This document shows positions 49,604-59,388 of a stretch of 64,000 nt of DNA, in pieces (the first letter of the stretch is position 1; every line of letters starts with the position of its first letter). The stretch comes from Salaquimonas sp. GTDB lineage: Bacteria > Pseudomonadota > Alphaproteobacteria > Rhizobiales > Rhizobiaceae. The translations under genes and the position numbers were made by a program. The notes under the pieces were generated by a model that saw only the letters and a list, made by a program, of their open reading frames with translations, was not told where the DNA came from and searched no databases. The DNA is taken from contig JANQQM010000033.1 in assembly GCA_028289365.1 (NCBI GenBank), positions 62,001 to 126,000 on the forward strand, written 5' to 3'.

Positions 49604-50485
49604 TCAGGAAGCAAATGCGCCTGCCCATCCATTGTGCGAGCTGGTCAGCGCGGTACGCAATTTTTCCAAGGCTCGGCTTTCGATCTGGCGAACACGCTCC
49701 TTGGAAATTCCGAGTTTTCCGCCAAGCTCCTCGAGCGTCGCGCCGGATTCACTCAACCGCCTGCGTTGAATAATCAAACGTTCGCGTTCGTTGAGTACTT
49801 CCATTGCGTCGTTCAACCATTCATGCCGGCGTTCGGTGTCAATCAGGTTTTCTGCTGTGGCATCAGGTAGCGGGGCATCGTCGACCAAATAATCCTGACG
49901 CTCATTGCCGGATTCAGATTCGTCCGAAACGGTCATGTTCAAGGACATGTCTGAACCTGACAGCCTTGCATCCATCGTCGCGACATCTGCCACTGACACG
50001 CCAATCGCATCGGAAAGCTTGATGTACAGTTCATGCGAGTTGGTCGGCTCACCGGTGCTGGCGATCTTTGCCCGCAGGCGTCTCAGGTTGAAAAACAGCG
50101 ATTTCTGGCTTGAAGATGTTCCGCCGCGCACAATTGACCAGTTTCTCAGGATGAAGTCCTGAATAGAGGCGCGTATCCACCAGGTTGCGTAAGTCGAAAA
50201 ACGTACTTCGCGGTGCGGATCAAACCGTGCTGCAGCCTCCAGTAATCCTATGTGACCTTCCTGAATCAGGTCGCTCATTGATATCGAATATCTACGAAAC
50301 TTAGCCGCGACCGAGATTACAAGTCTCATATGTGCAGATGTCAGTTTGTGGAGTGCTTCCTGATCCTGATCTTCGGACCAACGCAATGCAAGCTCATGCT
50401 CCTCATCGCGTTCCAGGTAAGGAGCGGAAATTGCCGCCCGCATCATTTTGTTTCCGGCATAGTTGTCAGTGCTCATCCAACTCAT
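49604..50485 (-). CDS. rpoH: RNA polymerase sigma factor RpoH (sigma-32)
   Basis: 293 aa; DLIQEGHIGLLEAAARFDPHREVRFSTYATWWIRASIQDFILRNWSIVR and LGISKERVRQIESRALEKLR. Confidence 0.93.
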   Translation of the reverse strand: MSWMSTDNYAGNKMMRAAISAPYLERDEEHELALRWSEDQDQEALHKLTSAHMRLVISVAAKFRRYSISMSDLIQEGHIGLLEAAARFDPHREVRFSTYATWWIRASIQDFILRNWSIVRGGTSSSQKSLFFNLRRLRAKIASTGEPTNSHELYIKLSDAIGVSVADVATMDARLSGSDMSLNMTVSDESESGNERQDYLVDDAPLPDATAENLIDTERRHEWLNDAMEVLNERERLIIQRRRLSESGATLEELGGKLGISKERVRQIESRALEKLRTALTSSHNGWAGAFAS

Positions 50486-50561
50486 CCTTTCCGCAACACT
50501 ATACGCAAGTTAGATGACGTTGGATTGGTTGTGCCGGTAACAGTTTCTCACCTCGGCGTGA

Positions 50562-50592
50562 ATAAAAAACCCGGCACTGTGTAGTGCCGGGT
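50562..50592 (-). terminator. Rho-independent terminator downstream of carD
   Basis: acccggcact-gtgt-agtgccgggt (50569-50592), 10-bp stem; on the minus strand followed by TTTTTTA. Confidence 0.85.
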
Positions 50593-50620
50593 CTTGGTAT
50601 ACGTTATCGAGCCGGAAGAA

Positions 50621-51184
50621 TCAGGCTGCTTCAACCTGCTGATCATCTTCAGGTTTGACACCCCGTTTAGGGCCCTTCGCCAAGTTTTTCTCAATCAAAA
50701 CAACCGCTTCTGTTGCGGAAATCTTATTTACGGATGAGATTTCGCGAGCCATCCGATCCAATGCCGCTTCATAAAGCTGGCGTTCCGAATAGGACTGCTC
50801 AGGCTGATTTTCCGAGCGGAACAGGTCACGAACTACCTCAGAGATCGCAATCAGATCACCGGAATTAATTTTCGCTTCGTATTCCTGGGCACGTCTGCTC
50901 CACATTGTGCGCTTTACGCGCGCACGGCCCTGAACGGTTTTCAAGGCTTTCTCGATCGCCGGAGTTTCGGATAGTTTGCGCATACCGGCGGAAACAATTT
51001 TTGCGACCGGAACGCGCAGCGTCAATTTATCCTGTTCAAATTCCACAACGAACAGTTCGAGCGTATGCCCGGCAACTTCCTGTTCTTCAATTGCGGTAAT
51101 TTGGCCAACACCATGTGCCGGATAAACTATGTACTCACCGATCTTGTAACCGTGACGTTGTGTGGTTTTTTTTGGCGTTGCCAT
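50621..51184 (-). CDS. carD: CarD-family transcriptional regulator
   Basis: HGYKIGEYIVYPAHGVGQITAIEEQEVAGHTLELFVVEFEQDKLTLRVPVAK. Start about 51184 (MATPKK). Confidence 0.93.
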   Translation of the reverse strand: MATPKKTTQRHGYKIGEYIVYPAHGVGQITAIEEQEVAGHTLELFVVEFEQDKLTLRVPVAKIVSAGMRKLSETPAIEKALKTVQGRARVKRTMWSRRAQEYEAKINSGDLIAISEVVRDLFRSENQPEQSYSERQLYEAALDRMAREISSVNKISATEAVVLIEKNLAKGPKRGVKPEDDQQVEAA

Positions 51185-51565
51185 ATTCTTACGCACTCCT
51201 AGTTAAACCCATACGGCTTTCAGATGCGACCGGTTGATCAATGTCAGAAAGAATTCGCATGCAAAGTCTACCATCACCCCGCCGGATAGCGCCGAAAGGG
51301 TTCCAATGCCCAAGCTTTGCTTGATCCCATCGTAAATCTTGTACTGTTCAGCAAGGCGGCAAGGACTTAGGTGGAGACTATGCCATCGGAGCTAGCAATA
51401 CGGGATGGGGATCCTTCGAATTTCGTTTCTGGACGGATGTCCGATGGCCTCTTTGACCGTTACGGAACAATATAAGGTATTTTGCGGGAAAAATCAATTT
51501 CTTCCCGCAATTGCGAAGCGGTAGCAAATGACACCGCAACTGAAACAAGATCCAGCCTATATTTT

Positions 51566-52033
51566 CTATTGAGACTTTGCGTACCAATTGGCGAACTCTG
51601 CCAGTAGATCAGGGAAATCATCCATCGGCGGCAATGTCTTAAAGCTATGGATTGCGGGGGTCCTCGCCCAGGATAGCATTTCGCTGGTGTAAGTTTCTAT
51701 AAACGGCTCATATGATTTCGCATCATCCATCAATGTCGAGCGCACATTGACCAAATCATCCAATCCGTTTGGACGTGTATACAGCCAACTCATGCAGTGT
51801 GGGCAGAAATAATGGCGGTCATCACCGTGCATTCCGCCGATTACAGGTTCTCCCTCGATGACTTCAAAACTGTTCATGGGAAACAATGAACTAAGAGAAT
51901 ATGCACTGGCGGTCATTTTCTGGCATCCGCGGCAATGACATGCCATCGTGATGAGCGGTGCACAGTTTGCCTGAAATTCAACCTGACCGCACCTGCAACT
52001 ACCTTTGTGAACTTTCCCTGCACCAGTATTCAT
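51566..52033 (-). CDS. GFA-family (glutathione-dependent formaldehyde-activating-like) zinc protein
   Basis: GSCRCGQVEFQ, CHCRGCQKMTASAYS, YFCPHCMSWLYT. Confidence 0.87.
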   Translation of the reverse strand: MNTGAGKVHKGSCRCGQVEFQANCAPLITMACHCRGCQKMTASAYSLSSLFPMNSFEVIEGEPVIGGMHGDDRHYFCPHCMSWLYTRPNGLDDLVNVRSTLMDDAKSYEPFIETYTSEMLSWARTPAIHSFKTLPPMDDFPDLLAEFANWYAKSQ

Positions 52034-52121
52034 GACAATCCTCTCGGCAAACTGTCACTGAATTCAGTATAATAGTGGATATTGCAGCCTATTGGCTGCC
52101 AGGCACCTAGTGAAGTAGCGG

Positions 52122-52460
52122 TTAGTCGCCCTGACCGGGTTCGGGCGAAAAGTATTTTTCGAATTTGCCTTCCATACCGTCATAATCCTTGGAATCAGCT
52201 GCCGGTTCGCGCTTGATGGTAATGTTGGGCCACTTTTCGGCATATTCGGCGTTTATTTGCAGCCACTTATCAAGGCCCGGCTCTGTGTCCGGTTTGATCG
52301 CGTCGGCAGGACATTCCGGTTCGCAAACTCCACAGTCGATACATTCGTCCGGATGGATGACAAGCATGTTTTCACCTTCGTAGAAGCAATCCACCGGGCA
52401 AACTTCGACGCAGTCCATGTATTTGCATTTGATGCACTTGTCATCGACGATATAGGTCAT
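52122..52460 (-). CDS. fdxA: Ferredoxin, 7Fe-8S FdxA type
   Basis: [55 protein letters not shown]. Confidence 0.95.
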   Translation of the reverse strand: MTYIVDDKCIKCKYMDCVEVCPVDCFYEGENMLVIHPDECIDCGVCEPECPADAIKPDTEPGLDKWLQINAEYAEKWPNITIKREPAADSKDYDGMEGKFEKYFSPEPGQGD

Positions 52461-52583
52461 TCAATCTCTCCGGATATTTTGCCGGTAAAACCGTTGCGTA
52501 GCTTGTTTGCCAAATGTCTTCAAGGTCGATTTGCTGCATGGCAGGGTGCCGACGGCAAACTAATTCCAAAATGCGGGTCCTGC

Positions 52584-52952
52584 TCAGATTATCTTGCCCC
52601 GCAATTCGGCTAATGCACGCCGCTGTCGCCGGTCTGGACGTTTTTGTGGAGACGGCTGTGTTCCGGTATCCTTGGGTTTTGGTGCCGGCGGCGAATGATC
52701 AACATATAATTTGGATGCCTCAGAATACGGACCACGCCGCTTACCGATCGCAACAATCTCGTAAACACAAATTTGTCTGTCCAGGGCAATTGTCAATACA
52801 TCGCCTGGTTTGACTTGCCTGCTTGCAGAGACCGCTTTTTCGCGATTGATACGGACCTTGCCCGCCAGAACAAGCTTTTGCGAAAGCGAGCGCGTTTTTA
52901 CGACCCTCGCATGCCAGAGCCATTTGTCTATCCGAGTTGATTTTTCAGCCAT
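52584..52952 (-). CDS. S4-domain RNA-binding protein (Hsp15-like)
   Basis: RIDKWLWHARVVKTRSLSQKLVLAGKVRINREKAVSASRQVKPGDVLTI. Confidence 0.87.
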   Translation of the reverse strand: MAEKSTRIDKWLWHARVVKTRSLSQKLVLAGKVRINREKAVSASRQVKPGDVLTIALDRQICVYEIVAIGKRRGPYSEASKLYVDHSPPAPKPKDTGTQPSPQKRPDRRQRRALAELRGKII

Positions 52953-55950
52953 CGTCCTTTTCGAGCTGTTTTTTTAGATCCATCAATTTGGCAAAAGGTG
53001 AATCAGGGTCAATTCGTTTCTCGCGTCTTTCCGGTCGTGGTTTGCCGCCTGATCCGGACTTGGCCTTTTCCTGATGGGCACGAAACTGGTTGCCACGATT
53101 TGATTTGCCGCGTTTCTTGTTACCGGAAAAATTGCGATTGTCGGCATGTTCGCCAGCGTTCCTGTTGGCGGCTGCGCCCCTGCCGGAGCCTTGCTTCCGG
53201 AATGCAGTTCGCTCAGGTCGCGGTGTGCGCCAAATTGTGACGGTCCTGGCAATTTCGGCCTCGACGGCGCCATCCGAATCGGTATCGGCGACAACGGTCG
53301 CCTGCGTCTGTTCGCCTTCGGATGGTGTCGTGGTTTCGGTCGTCGGCGATTCGGCTTTTTGCTCTGATGGTTGCTCTACAGATTCCGATTTCGCTTCCTG
53401 CGCGGCCGCTGGCGTTTCAGACTTGATTTCTGCCGTGTTCTCGACCGGTTTGTCCGTCGCCTGGGTTGGCTTCAGTTTCTCGAACTCTTCGAGGGACTTC
53501 GTCTCGCCGCGATAACCAAGATCCTTCAGGACCTTCTCCATGTCGGCATGGGTGGCACCAAGGAATGAGAGCATTGCCGGGGTCACATAAAATGTTCGAT
53601 TTCCCATGGCGCCGTCAGGTGGCGGAAGGTCGGCTCCAGTGCGCCAGGAAACTGCGGGCCGGATGAGATCTGCCAAGCGTTCCAGAATATCGATCCTCAC
53701 AGCCTTGTCTCCCAAGAGACGAAAACCGCACAGGCGGTAGATTTCCGGATCGATTTCCCTATCGACCGGGAAGGATGTCCTGCCTGCGGCGGACATGTTG
53801 GGAATTTCAGTCAGCCCTGACGCATCGAGGCGATTGTTCTTTAGCCCCCAGAGCAGGCAGATCAATTCGGCCGGGCCCGGCTTGAGAAGTACCGGGACGA
53901 AAATGCTGTAGGCGCCGAAACGGACACCGTGCCGGCGAATCTTTGCCCGCATGTCCTGATCGAGGCCCTGCACTTCGGAAGAAATTTCCCGCCGGTCGAC
54001 GGAACCCAGTTGTTCGACTATTCGAAATGCAACGCCGCGCGAGGTACCGGTCAGCGCTTCGTCCGCCGGCAAATCCACTAGGGGTTTCAAGACGGTTTCG
54101 ATATGATTTGACACCCACCGGTCAAGCCGATGCTGAACCATGTCACGATGGTTGCCTGTGAGTTGCTCGTCGGCGAGAATTGTCACTTTTGGTTTCAGGA
54201 CGTCGTCCGTGCTCGCCAGTTTCCCGACCGGCACTCCGAGCCATCTAAGCGTACCGTCGGATCCGAGCGCAAAATCTCCGTTCGGGGCAGAAGAGAGGCG
54301 TTCGGCGCGTTTGGATATTTCAGTTGCCAATGCCTTTGCCGCAGCATTAGCAGCGGCCTTGGCATCTGCGCCGGTAGCCACCGTGTCTGCCGTAAATCTG
54401 AATCCTTCCAGTTTGCCGACATGATGGCCTTCTACGACCACATCTCCTTCAGGGCTGATTTCTGCTTCCAGCATTGCATTTTCCCGCAAGCGCTTCATCA
54501 ATACGCTTGTCCTTCGATCTATGAAACGTTTCGTCAAGTTCTGGTGCAGCGCATCCGATAGACGATCCTCAATGTCCCGTGTCTTCTCCTGCCAATGGAC
54601 AGGATCGGCAAGCCAGCCGGCGCGATGTGAAAGATAGGTCCAGGTCCGTATATGTGCAATGCGTGCCGACAATATGTCTATGTCGCCATCGGTTCTGTCT
54701 GTACGACCAATCTGGTCGGCGAACCATTCCTCATTGATTGATCCCGAATTCACCAGATCCAGAAATATGTTTCTCAACAGCTCGGCATGCTCACCTGGCG
54801 AGATGCGCCGATAATCCGGGATCTGGCAAACATCCCAGAGCAGCTGTACTTGCGCTGAATCGCTGCATGCAGCTGCGATCGGTTCCACTTTCGAAAGGTT
54901 GTCCAATGCCACCAGATCTGCGGCAGGAAAGGACTTCATCAACATTCGTTGATCAGACGGGCGTTCAAGCGACGCCCGCAAATCGTTGATTGAAGAAAAA
55001 TCCAGGTCGCGGTTCCGCCAGATCAACACCTTCACCCGATCGAAGTCATGGGTCTCCAGGCGCTGGACCAATTCGTCGGGGAACGGGTCGACCTGCCCGG
55101 TCACGCCAAAGGTACCGTCGCGAATGTGGCGTCCGGCCCGCCCGGCGATCTGCCCCATTTCCGCAGGCGTCAGATTCCGGTGGGTCAAGCCATCAAATTT
55201 TCGATCCTGGGCAAATGCGACGTGATCGACATCCAGATTGAGGCCCATGCCGATGGCGTCCGTTGCGACCAGAAAATCGATATCGCCTGATTGGTACAAG
55301 GCAACCTGAGCGTTTCTGGTGCGTGGACTCAAAGAACCAAGCACAACAGCTGCGCCACCGCGCTGACGACGGATAAGTTCGGCAATCGCGTAAACTTCAT
55401 CGGCAGAAAACGCCACGATTGCGCTTCGGCGCGGCAGGCGGGTAATCTTCTTTTGCCCTGCCCAGGTAAGCATCGACATGCGTGGTCGCGTCACGATGTT
55501 GATCCCGGGCAGCAATTCATCAAGCGTGTTGCGAATTGTCTCGGCCCCGAGCAGCATCGTTTCGTCGCGGCCGCGCAAATTCATCAGCCGGTCGGTGAAA
55601 ACATGTCCACGTTCCAGATCTGCAGCGAGCTGGACCTCGTCAATGGCAACAAAAGCAGCATCGGTCCGGTCCGGCATCGCCTCGACGGTGCAAACCTGAT
55701 ACCGGGCCTTGCCGTTGGCATTGATTTTTTCCTCACCGGTAATCAGCGCGACATTGGCAACGCCAACACGATCAGCGACCCTGCCATAGACTTCTCTTGC
55801 GAGTAGCCTGAGCGGAAGGCCGATCAGCCCGCTTTCATGCGCGGTCATGCGTTCGATTGCCAGGTGGGTCTTGCCCGTATTCGTCGGGCCAAGCACAGCG
55901 ATTACGCCGAGTCCGCTGCGTTCTGAATTGGCAGTTTTGTTGGTTGTCAT
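52945..55950 (-). CDS. Suv3-like DEAD/DEAH helicase
   Basis: 1001 aa; GPTNTGKTHLAIERM, AFVAIDEVQLAADLERGHVFTDRLM, ATDAIGMGLNLDVDHVAF, QIAGRAGRHI; Arg/Lys/Gly-rich C-terminus. Confidence 0.9.
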   Translation of the reverse strand: MTTNKTANSERSGLGVIAVLGPTNTGKTHLAIERMTAHESGLIGLPLRLLAREVYGRVADRVGVANVALITGEEKINANGKARYQVCTVEAMPDRTDAAFVAIDEVQLAADLERGHVFTDRLMNLRGRDETMLLGAETIRNTLDELLPGINIVTRPRMSMLTWAGQKKITRLPRRSAIVAFSADEVYAIAELIRRQRGGAAVVLGSLSPRTRNAQVALYQSGDIDFLVATDAIGMGLNLDVDHVAFAQDRKFDGLTHRNLTPAEMGQIAGRAGRHIRDGTFGVTGQVDPFPDELVQRLETHDFDRVKVLIWRNRDLDFSSINDLRASLERPSDQRMLMKSFPAADLVALDNLSKVEPIAAACSDSAQVQLLWDVCQIPDYRRISPGEHAELLRNIFLDLVNSGSINEEWFADQIGRTDRTDGDIDILSARIAHIRTWTYLSHRAGWLADPVHWQEKTRDIEDRLSDALHQNLTKRFIDRRTSVLMKRLRENAMLEAEISPEGDVVVEGHHVGKLEGFRFTADTVATGADAKAAANAAAKALATEISKRAERLSSAPNGDFALGSDGTLRWLGVPVGKLASTDDVLKPKVTILADEQLTGNHRDMVQHRLDRWVSNHIETVLKPLVDLPADEALTGTSRGVAFRIVEQLGSVDRREISSEVQGLDQDMRAKIRRHGVRFGAYSIFVPVLLKPGPAELICLLWGLKNNRLDASGLTEIPNMSAAGRTSFPVDREIDPEIYRLCGFRLLGDKAVRIDILERLADLIRPAVSWRTGADLPPPDGAMGNRTFYVTPAMLSFLGATHADMEKVLKDLGYRGETKSLEEFEKLKPTQATDKPVENTAEIKSETPAAAQEAKSESVEQPSEQKAESPTTETTTPSEGEQTQATVVADTDSDGAVEAEIARTVTIWRTPRPERTAFRKQGSGRGAAANRNAGEHADNRNFSGNKKRGKSNRGNQFRAHQEKAKSGSGGKPRPERREKRIDPDSPFAKLMDLKKQLEKDDG

Positions 55951-56100
55951 TTCCGAGGATATATCTCGTAGATTTGCTGTGAAAGAGGCGGAATTATATT
56001 TCCCTGTTTCCTGCGCGCAGGTTTTATATTGGTTTTACAAGGTTTTCTAGCAAATACTGCCTTTAAGGCATTTGTTCGTCTGATTGTGGTTACGAGTGGT

Positions 56101-56958
56101 TTACTTGGCAGAAGTGCCGAAGAAAACCGGCATTGCCGTGAACTTTCCGATCCAGGTCGGTACTTCAATACGAATGGGTGTAAACAGGCTTGAATTCTCC
56201 ATGGGCGCAAGCCAGATCTCGATACCCTCATTGTCGCGCATGTAGTTGATATTTTTCTGATTTTTCTTGTGCCCGGAAACCGGTATGTAGCGCAACTGAC
56301 ATACAAAGGCGTCGCCTTCATATCCCTCCGTCGAGATTGTCTTGATATATTTATACTTCAATTTGATATCGAAACGTGTGTCACCGTCATAGACATTCAA
56401 TACTCGATTGCAGACCGCTCGAGGGTTTTTTACGTCCTCCGGCGCTACGGGGACAATGATACTGCTTCCGGGATCAATAACGCTGCTAAGCTGCTCTTCT
56501 TCGATCTGAACCCATTTACGGCTCTTTTTCTTGCGCTTTTTCTTTTTGGGTTCGATGGAGACCGTCTTTACCGCGCCATCCTCGAATTCCATTTCAAGTG
56601 TTGATTTCTTGTTTTTCTTCTTTTTCTCTTCGATGTAGATGGCCTCATGCTGAATGGCCATTACCTTGTCACCGTTAATCAAACCGCTGCTCTTGGCCCG
56701 GCCTTTGCCGGGTGAAACCATTTCTGCAACACCAACCGTTTTCCCTGATGCAGTCATGGAATAGGTCTCGTCATTGAATTCAATTTTAAACGTAGCTTTT
56801 CCTACCGGGATTACGCCAAAGCGGACATTCCATTTTGTTTTGTGACGCGTCGTCTCCGCATTCACCGTATCCGCTAGGCCGATGGAAAATATCAAGATGC
56901 CTGCCATCGCCTTGATCAAGGCTGACACGGATTGAATCGATTGTCTGCTTAATGTCAT
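56101..56958 (-). CDS. DUF3108-type periplasmic protein
   Basis: Signal-like N-terminus then KWNVRFGVIPVGKATFKIEFNDETYSMTASGKTVGVAEMVSPGKGRAKSSG. Start at 56958 more likely than 57105. Confidence 0.65.
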   Translation of the reverse strand: MTLSRQSIQSVSALIKAMAGILIFSIGLADTVNAETTRHKTKWNVRFGVIPVGKATFKIEFNDETYSMTASGKTVGVAEMVSPGKGRAKSSGLINGDKVMAIQHEAIYIEEKKKKNKKSTLEMEFEDGAVKTVSIEPKKKKRKKKSRKWVQIEEEQLSSVIDPGSSIIVPVAPEDVKNPRAVCNRVLNVYDGDTRFDIKLKYKYIKTISTEGYEGDAFVCQLRYIPVSGHKKNQKNINYMRDNEGIEIWLAPMENSSLFTPIRIEVPTWIGKFTAMPVFFGTSAK

Positions 56959-57268
56959 TCTAGGTTCCGAACTCGCTTTCAGAAAAATGGGTAACATAAA
57001 GCAGTTATCGCAGCCTAGCTGAACAGAATGTGAAGCACGTCCAGGTGTTTTGATTTCTGTCGCAAGCTTTGGCTTGACGCAGTAATGCCAAATCACTATA
57101 GACACGTGACTTTCCCGGAGGTCCGAGCCGCGCGGGCCTGGCTATTAACCGCCAGCCAAGCAGTTCTTATTTGCCTTAATGGTTTGACGGCAAGAAGCTA
57201 GGTTGAACCTGTGGCGATTTAGCGGCAATCGACCGGAGCCGGAACCAAAGATTTACAAGGAAGAAGAT

Positions 57269-57565
57269 ATGTCCAGGCGTTGTGAATTAACCGGTAAAGC
57301 GGTTCTGTCAGGCAATAATGTTAGCCATGCGAACAATAAAACTCGTCGCCGGTTTTTACCAAATCTGGTGAATGTCACGCTGATGAGCGAAGCCATGAAC
57401 CAGCGGGTACGCATGCGGATTAGCGCTAATGCTCTGCGCTCCGTCGAACATCGCGGTGGCCTGGATGCGTTCCTGGCGAAAGCCCCAAATAGTGATTTGT
57501 CACCGCGCGCGCGCTTGTTGAAGAAGCAGATCGAGAAGAAGCAGGCCGAAGCTTCTACTGCCTGA
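57269..57565 (+). CDS. rpmB: 50S ribosomal protein L28
   Basis: [41 protein letters not shown]. Confidence 0.96.
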   Translation: MSRRCELTGKAVLSGNNVSHANNKTRRRFLPNLVNVTLMSEAMNQRVRMRISANALRSVEHRGGLDAFLAKAPNSDLSPRARLLKKQIEKKQAEASTA

Positions 57566-57674
57566 CAAACTGCGGCCGATATTAGGATTTCAATAGAACG
57601 CGGTCTCCCGGGATCAAGCGACTTCCCAGGTGACCGAATGAATTGCGGCTGGTGCCATCACCCAGGATAAAAAA

Positions 57675-58292
57675 ATGGAATCGTTGAAAAAGACAATGCC
57701 GTTTATCGTGGCCATGGCAGTCGTTGTCGTTGCCTCGAACATTCTCGTTACCTATCCCTTCAACTATTTCGGGCTAGGGAATCTGCTGACCTGGGGTGCG
57801 TTTACCTATCCAATCGCGTTTCTAGTCAATGATCTGACAAATAGGCGTTTTGGCCTGAAGAGTGCCCGCCTTGTCGTCTATGCCGGATTTTTTCTGGCGG
57901 TCATTCTCTCGATAATGCTTGCGTCACCACGGATCGCAATCGCTTCGGGAACAGCGTTCCTGTGCGCACAATTGTTTGACGCAACAATATTCGACCGGCT
58001 ACGTGCATTGAGCTGGTGGAAGGCGCCATTCATTTCTACAGTTGCCGGATCGGCACTTGATACGGTGCTGTTTTTCTCGCTCGCATTTTCCGCACAATTT
58101 GCGGTACTGGACACGATCACCGGTGCCGAAGATGGTTCTCTTGCCTTCCCGGTGGCATTCATGGGCACCGAAGTTCCGTTGTGGATGTCACTGGCATTTG
58201 GCGATTTCTGGGTGAAGATCGCCACTGGCGTAGCAATGTTGCTGCCATATGGAATTTTGATGAACAGGTTGCGTCCGGCCCGCGCCGTCTAG
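57675..58292 (+). CDS. VUT/YhhQ-family queuosine precursor transporter
   Basis: 205 aa; NYFGLGNLLTWGAFTYPIAFLVNDLTNRRFG and RALSWWKAPFISTVAGSALDTVLFFSLAF. Confidence 0.88.
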   Translation: MESLKKTMPFIVAMAVVVVASNILVTYPFNYFGLGNLLTWGAFTYPIAFLVNDLTNRRFGLKSARLVVYAGFFLAVILSIMLASPRIAIASGTAFLCAQLFDATIFDRLRALSWWKAPFISTVAGSALDTVLFFSLAFSAQFAVLDTITGAEDGSLAFPVAFMGTEVPLWMSLAFGDFWVKIATGVAMLLPYGILMNRLRPARAV

Positions 58293-58293
58293 T

Positions 58294-59388
58294 TCATGGC
58301 AAGTATTGGAATTCCAGGATAAGCGTGTTTTGCAGCACCGAAAAATTGTCGTCTGATACCAATGTCAGGAACGTATCGGCGTTCTCGTCGATGGTAATGT
58401 CGAGTGACTCAAAATTATCGATTCTGAAATTCGTGTCTGCCTCAAGAATGATATCGCCGTAGAGAACGGCACCGGGCATGATCGTTTCTCCGGGAATTTG
58501 GCGCAGCCGGATTTCGGTTCCGCTAAATGCGCTGTGAAACCGTTCCAGGATAATCAGATCACCATTTGGAAGAAAGTCAGCGTCTGTAATCCCAAATTCA
58601 CTGATCCGGGCAATAGACAATTCGGCAATATCATCACCAGATAGCAAGAATGCACGGTGATTTCCCTCTGAACTCAGGCTTTCTTCCGTTATTGCAATAA
58701 ATTCGAAATCCTTCCGGTTGGGTGGTGACCGGGCCAGTGCTTCCAGCCCCTTATTGTTGGCCAAACGTAGTAATCTTACCTTTGGGAACACTGAATCCGG
58801 GTCGCCGGAAATTCTCCCATTGGCCAGAATGTATGAATTAATCCGGTTATTGTTTTCAAAAGCCACATAAGCGCTATCTCCCGCCAGTTCGAGGGCTTCG
58901 GCGTCTGAATCCCGTTTCCTGGTAAACAGGTTGCCATCCGGGTCAGGCAGCAAAGCAATATCGGCGAGAAGCACATCATCAAGGGCCCCGGCAACATCAC
59001 GTTTGAAAGCACCGTTGATGGTATATCCCTTATCGGTCACTGCAATGAAATTGGATCGGTCCGGGAAGAACCGAAACCCTGAAATTCCACCAAACTGGCG
59101 ATTGTCCGATGTCAGTTCCAGGCCGCCGATGAATTTCAGGCGGCCATAATCATCTTTGGGTTCGCCCAGCTTGAAATTCAGGATTTTGGCTGCAGTGATT
59201 CCGATCGGAACCGGATCCTTGGCCAGCGCTATAGAGAATGAGACCAGCAACAATGCAAACACTACTGCGCCTTTGGCGAAGTTTACGCTTACGACATTTT
59301 CAAGTCGTGTCTGCAATTTTGCTATCTCAACCTGTTTTGGCCAATCTACGTTTTCCCGCCGCTTGTTTTTTCTCCTGAGAAACTTCAT
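58294..59388 (-). CDS. Esterase-like activity of phytase-family protein (secreted)
   Basis: 364 aa; [42 protein letters not shown]. Start uncertain: the ATG at 59388 overlaps cobT by 62 bp; a TTG at 59316 would avoid the overlap. Confidence 0.75.
   Translation of the reverse strand: MKFLRRKNKRRENVDWPKQVEIAKLQTRLENVVSVNFAKGAVVFALLLVSFSIALAKDPVPIGITAAKILNFKLGEPKDDYGRLKFIGGLELTSDNRQFGGISGFRFFPDRSNFIAVTDKGYTINGAFKRDVAGALDDVLLADIALLPDPDGNLFTRKRDSDAEALELAGDSAYVAFENNNRINSYILANGRISGDPDSVFPKVRLLRLANNKGLEALARSPPNRKDFEFIAITEESLSSEGNHRAFLLSGDDIAELSIARISEFGITDADFLPNGDLIILERFHSAFSGTEIRLRQIPGETIMPGAVLYGDIILEADTNFRIDNFESLDITIDENADTFLTLVSDDNFSVLQNTLILEFQYLP

Noticed and set aside
57566-57674. Possible preQ1 riboswitch before the YhhQ-type transporter (cggtc ... 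gaccg stem)
   Set aside because: Stem is only 5 bp, loop too long, and the A-rich tail/pseudoknot of known preQ1 classes is not evident; needs an Rfam search.
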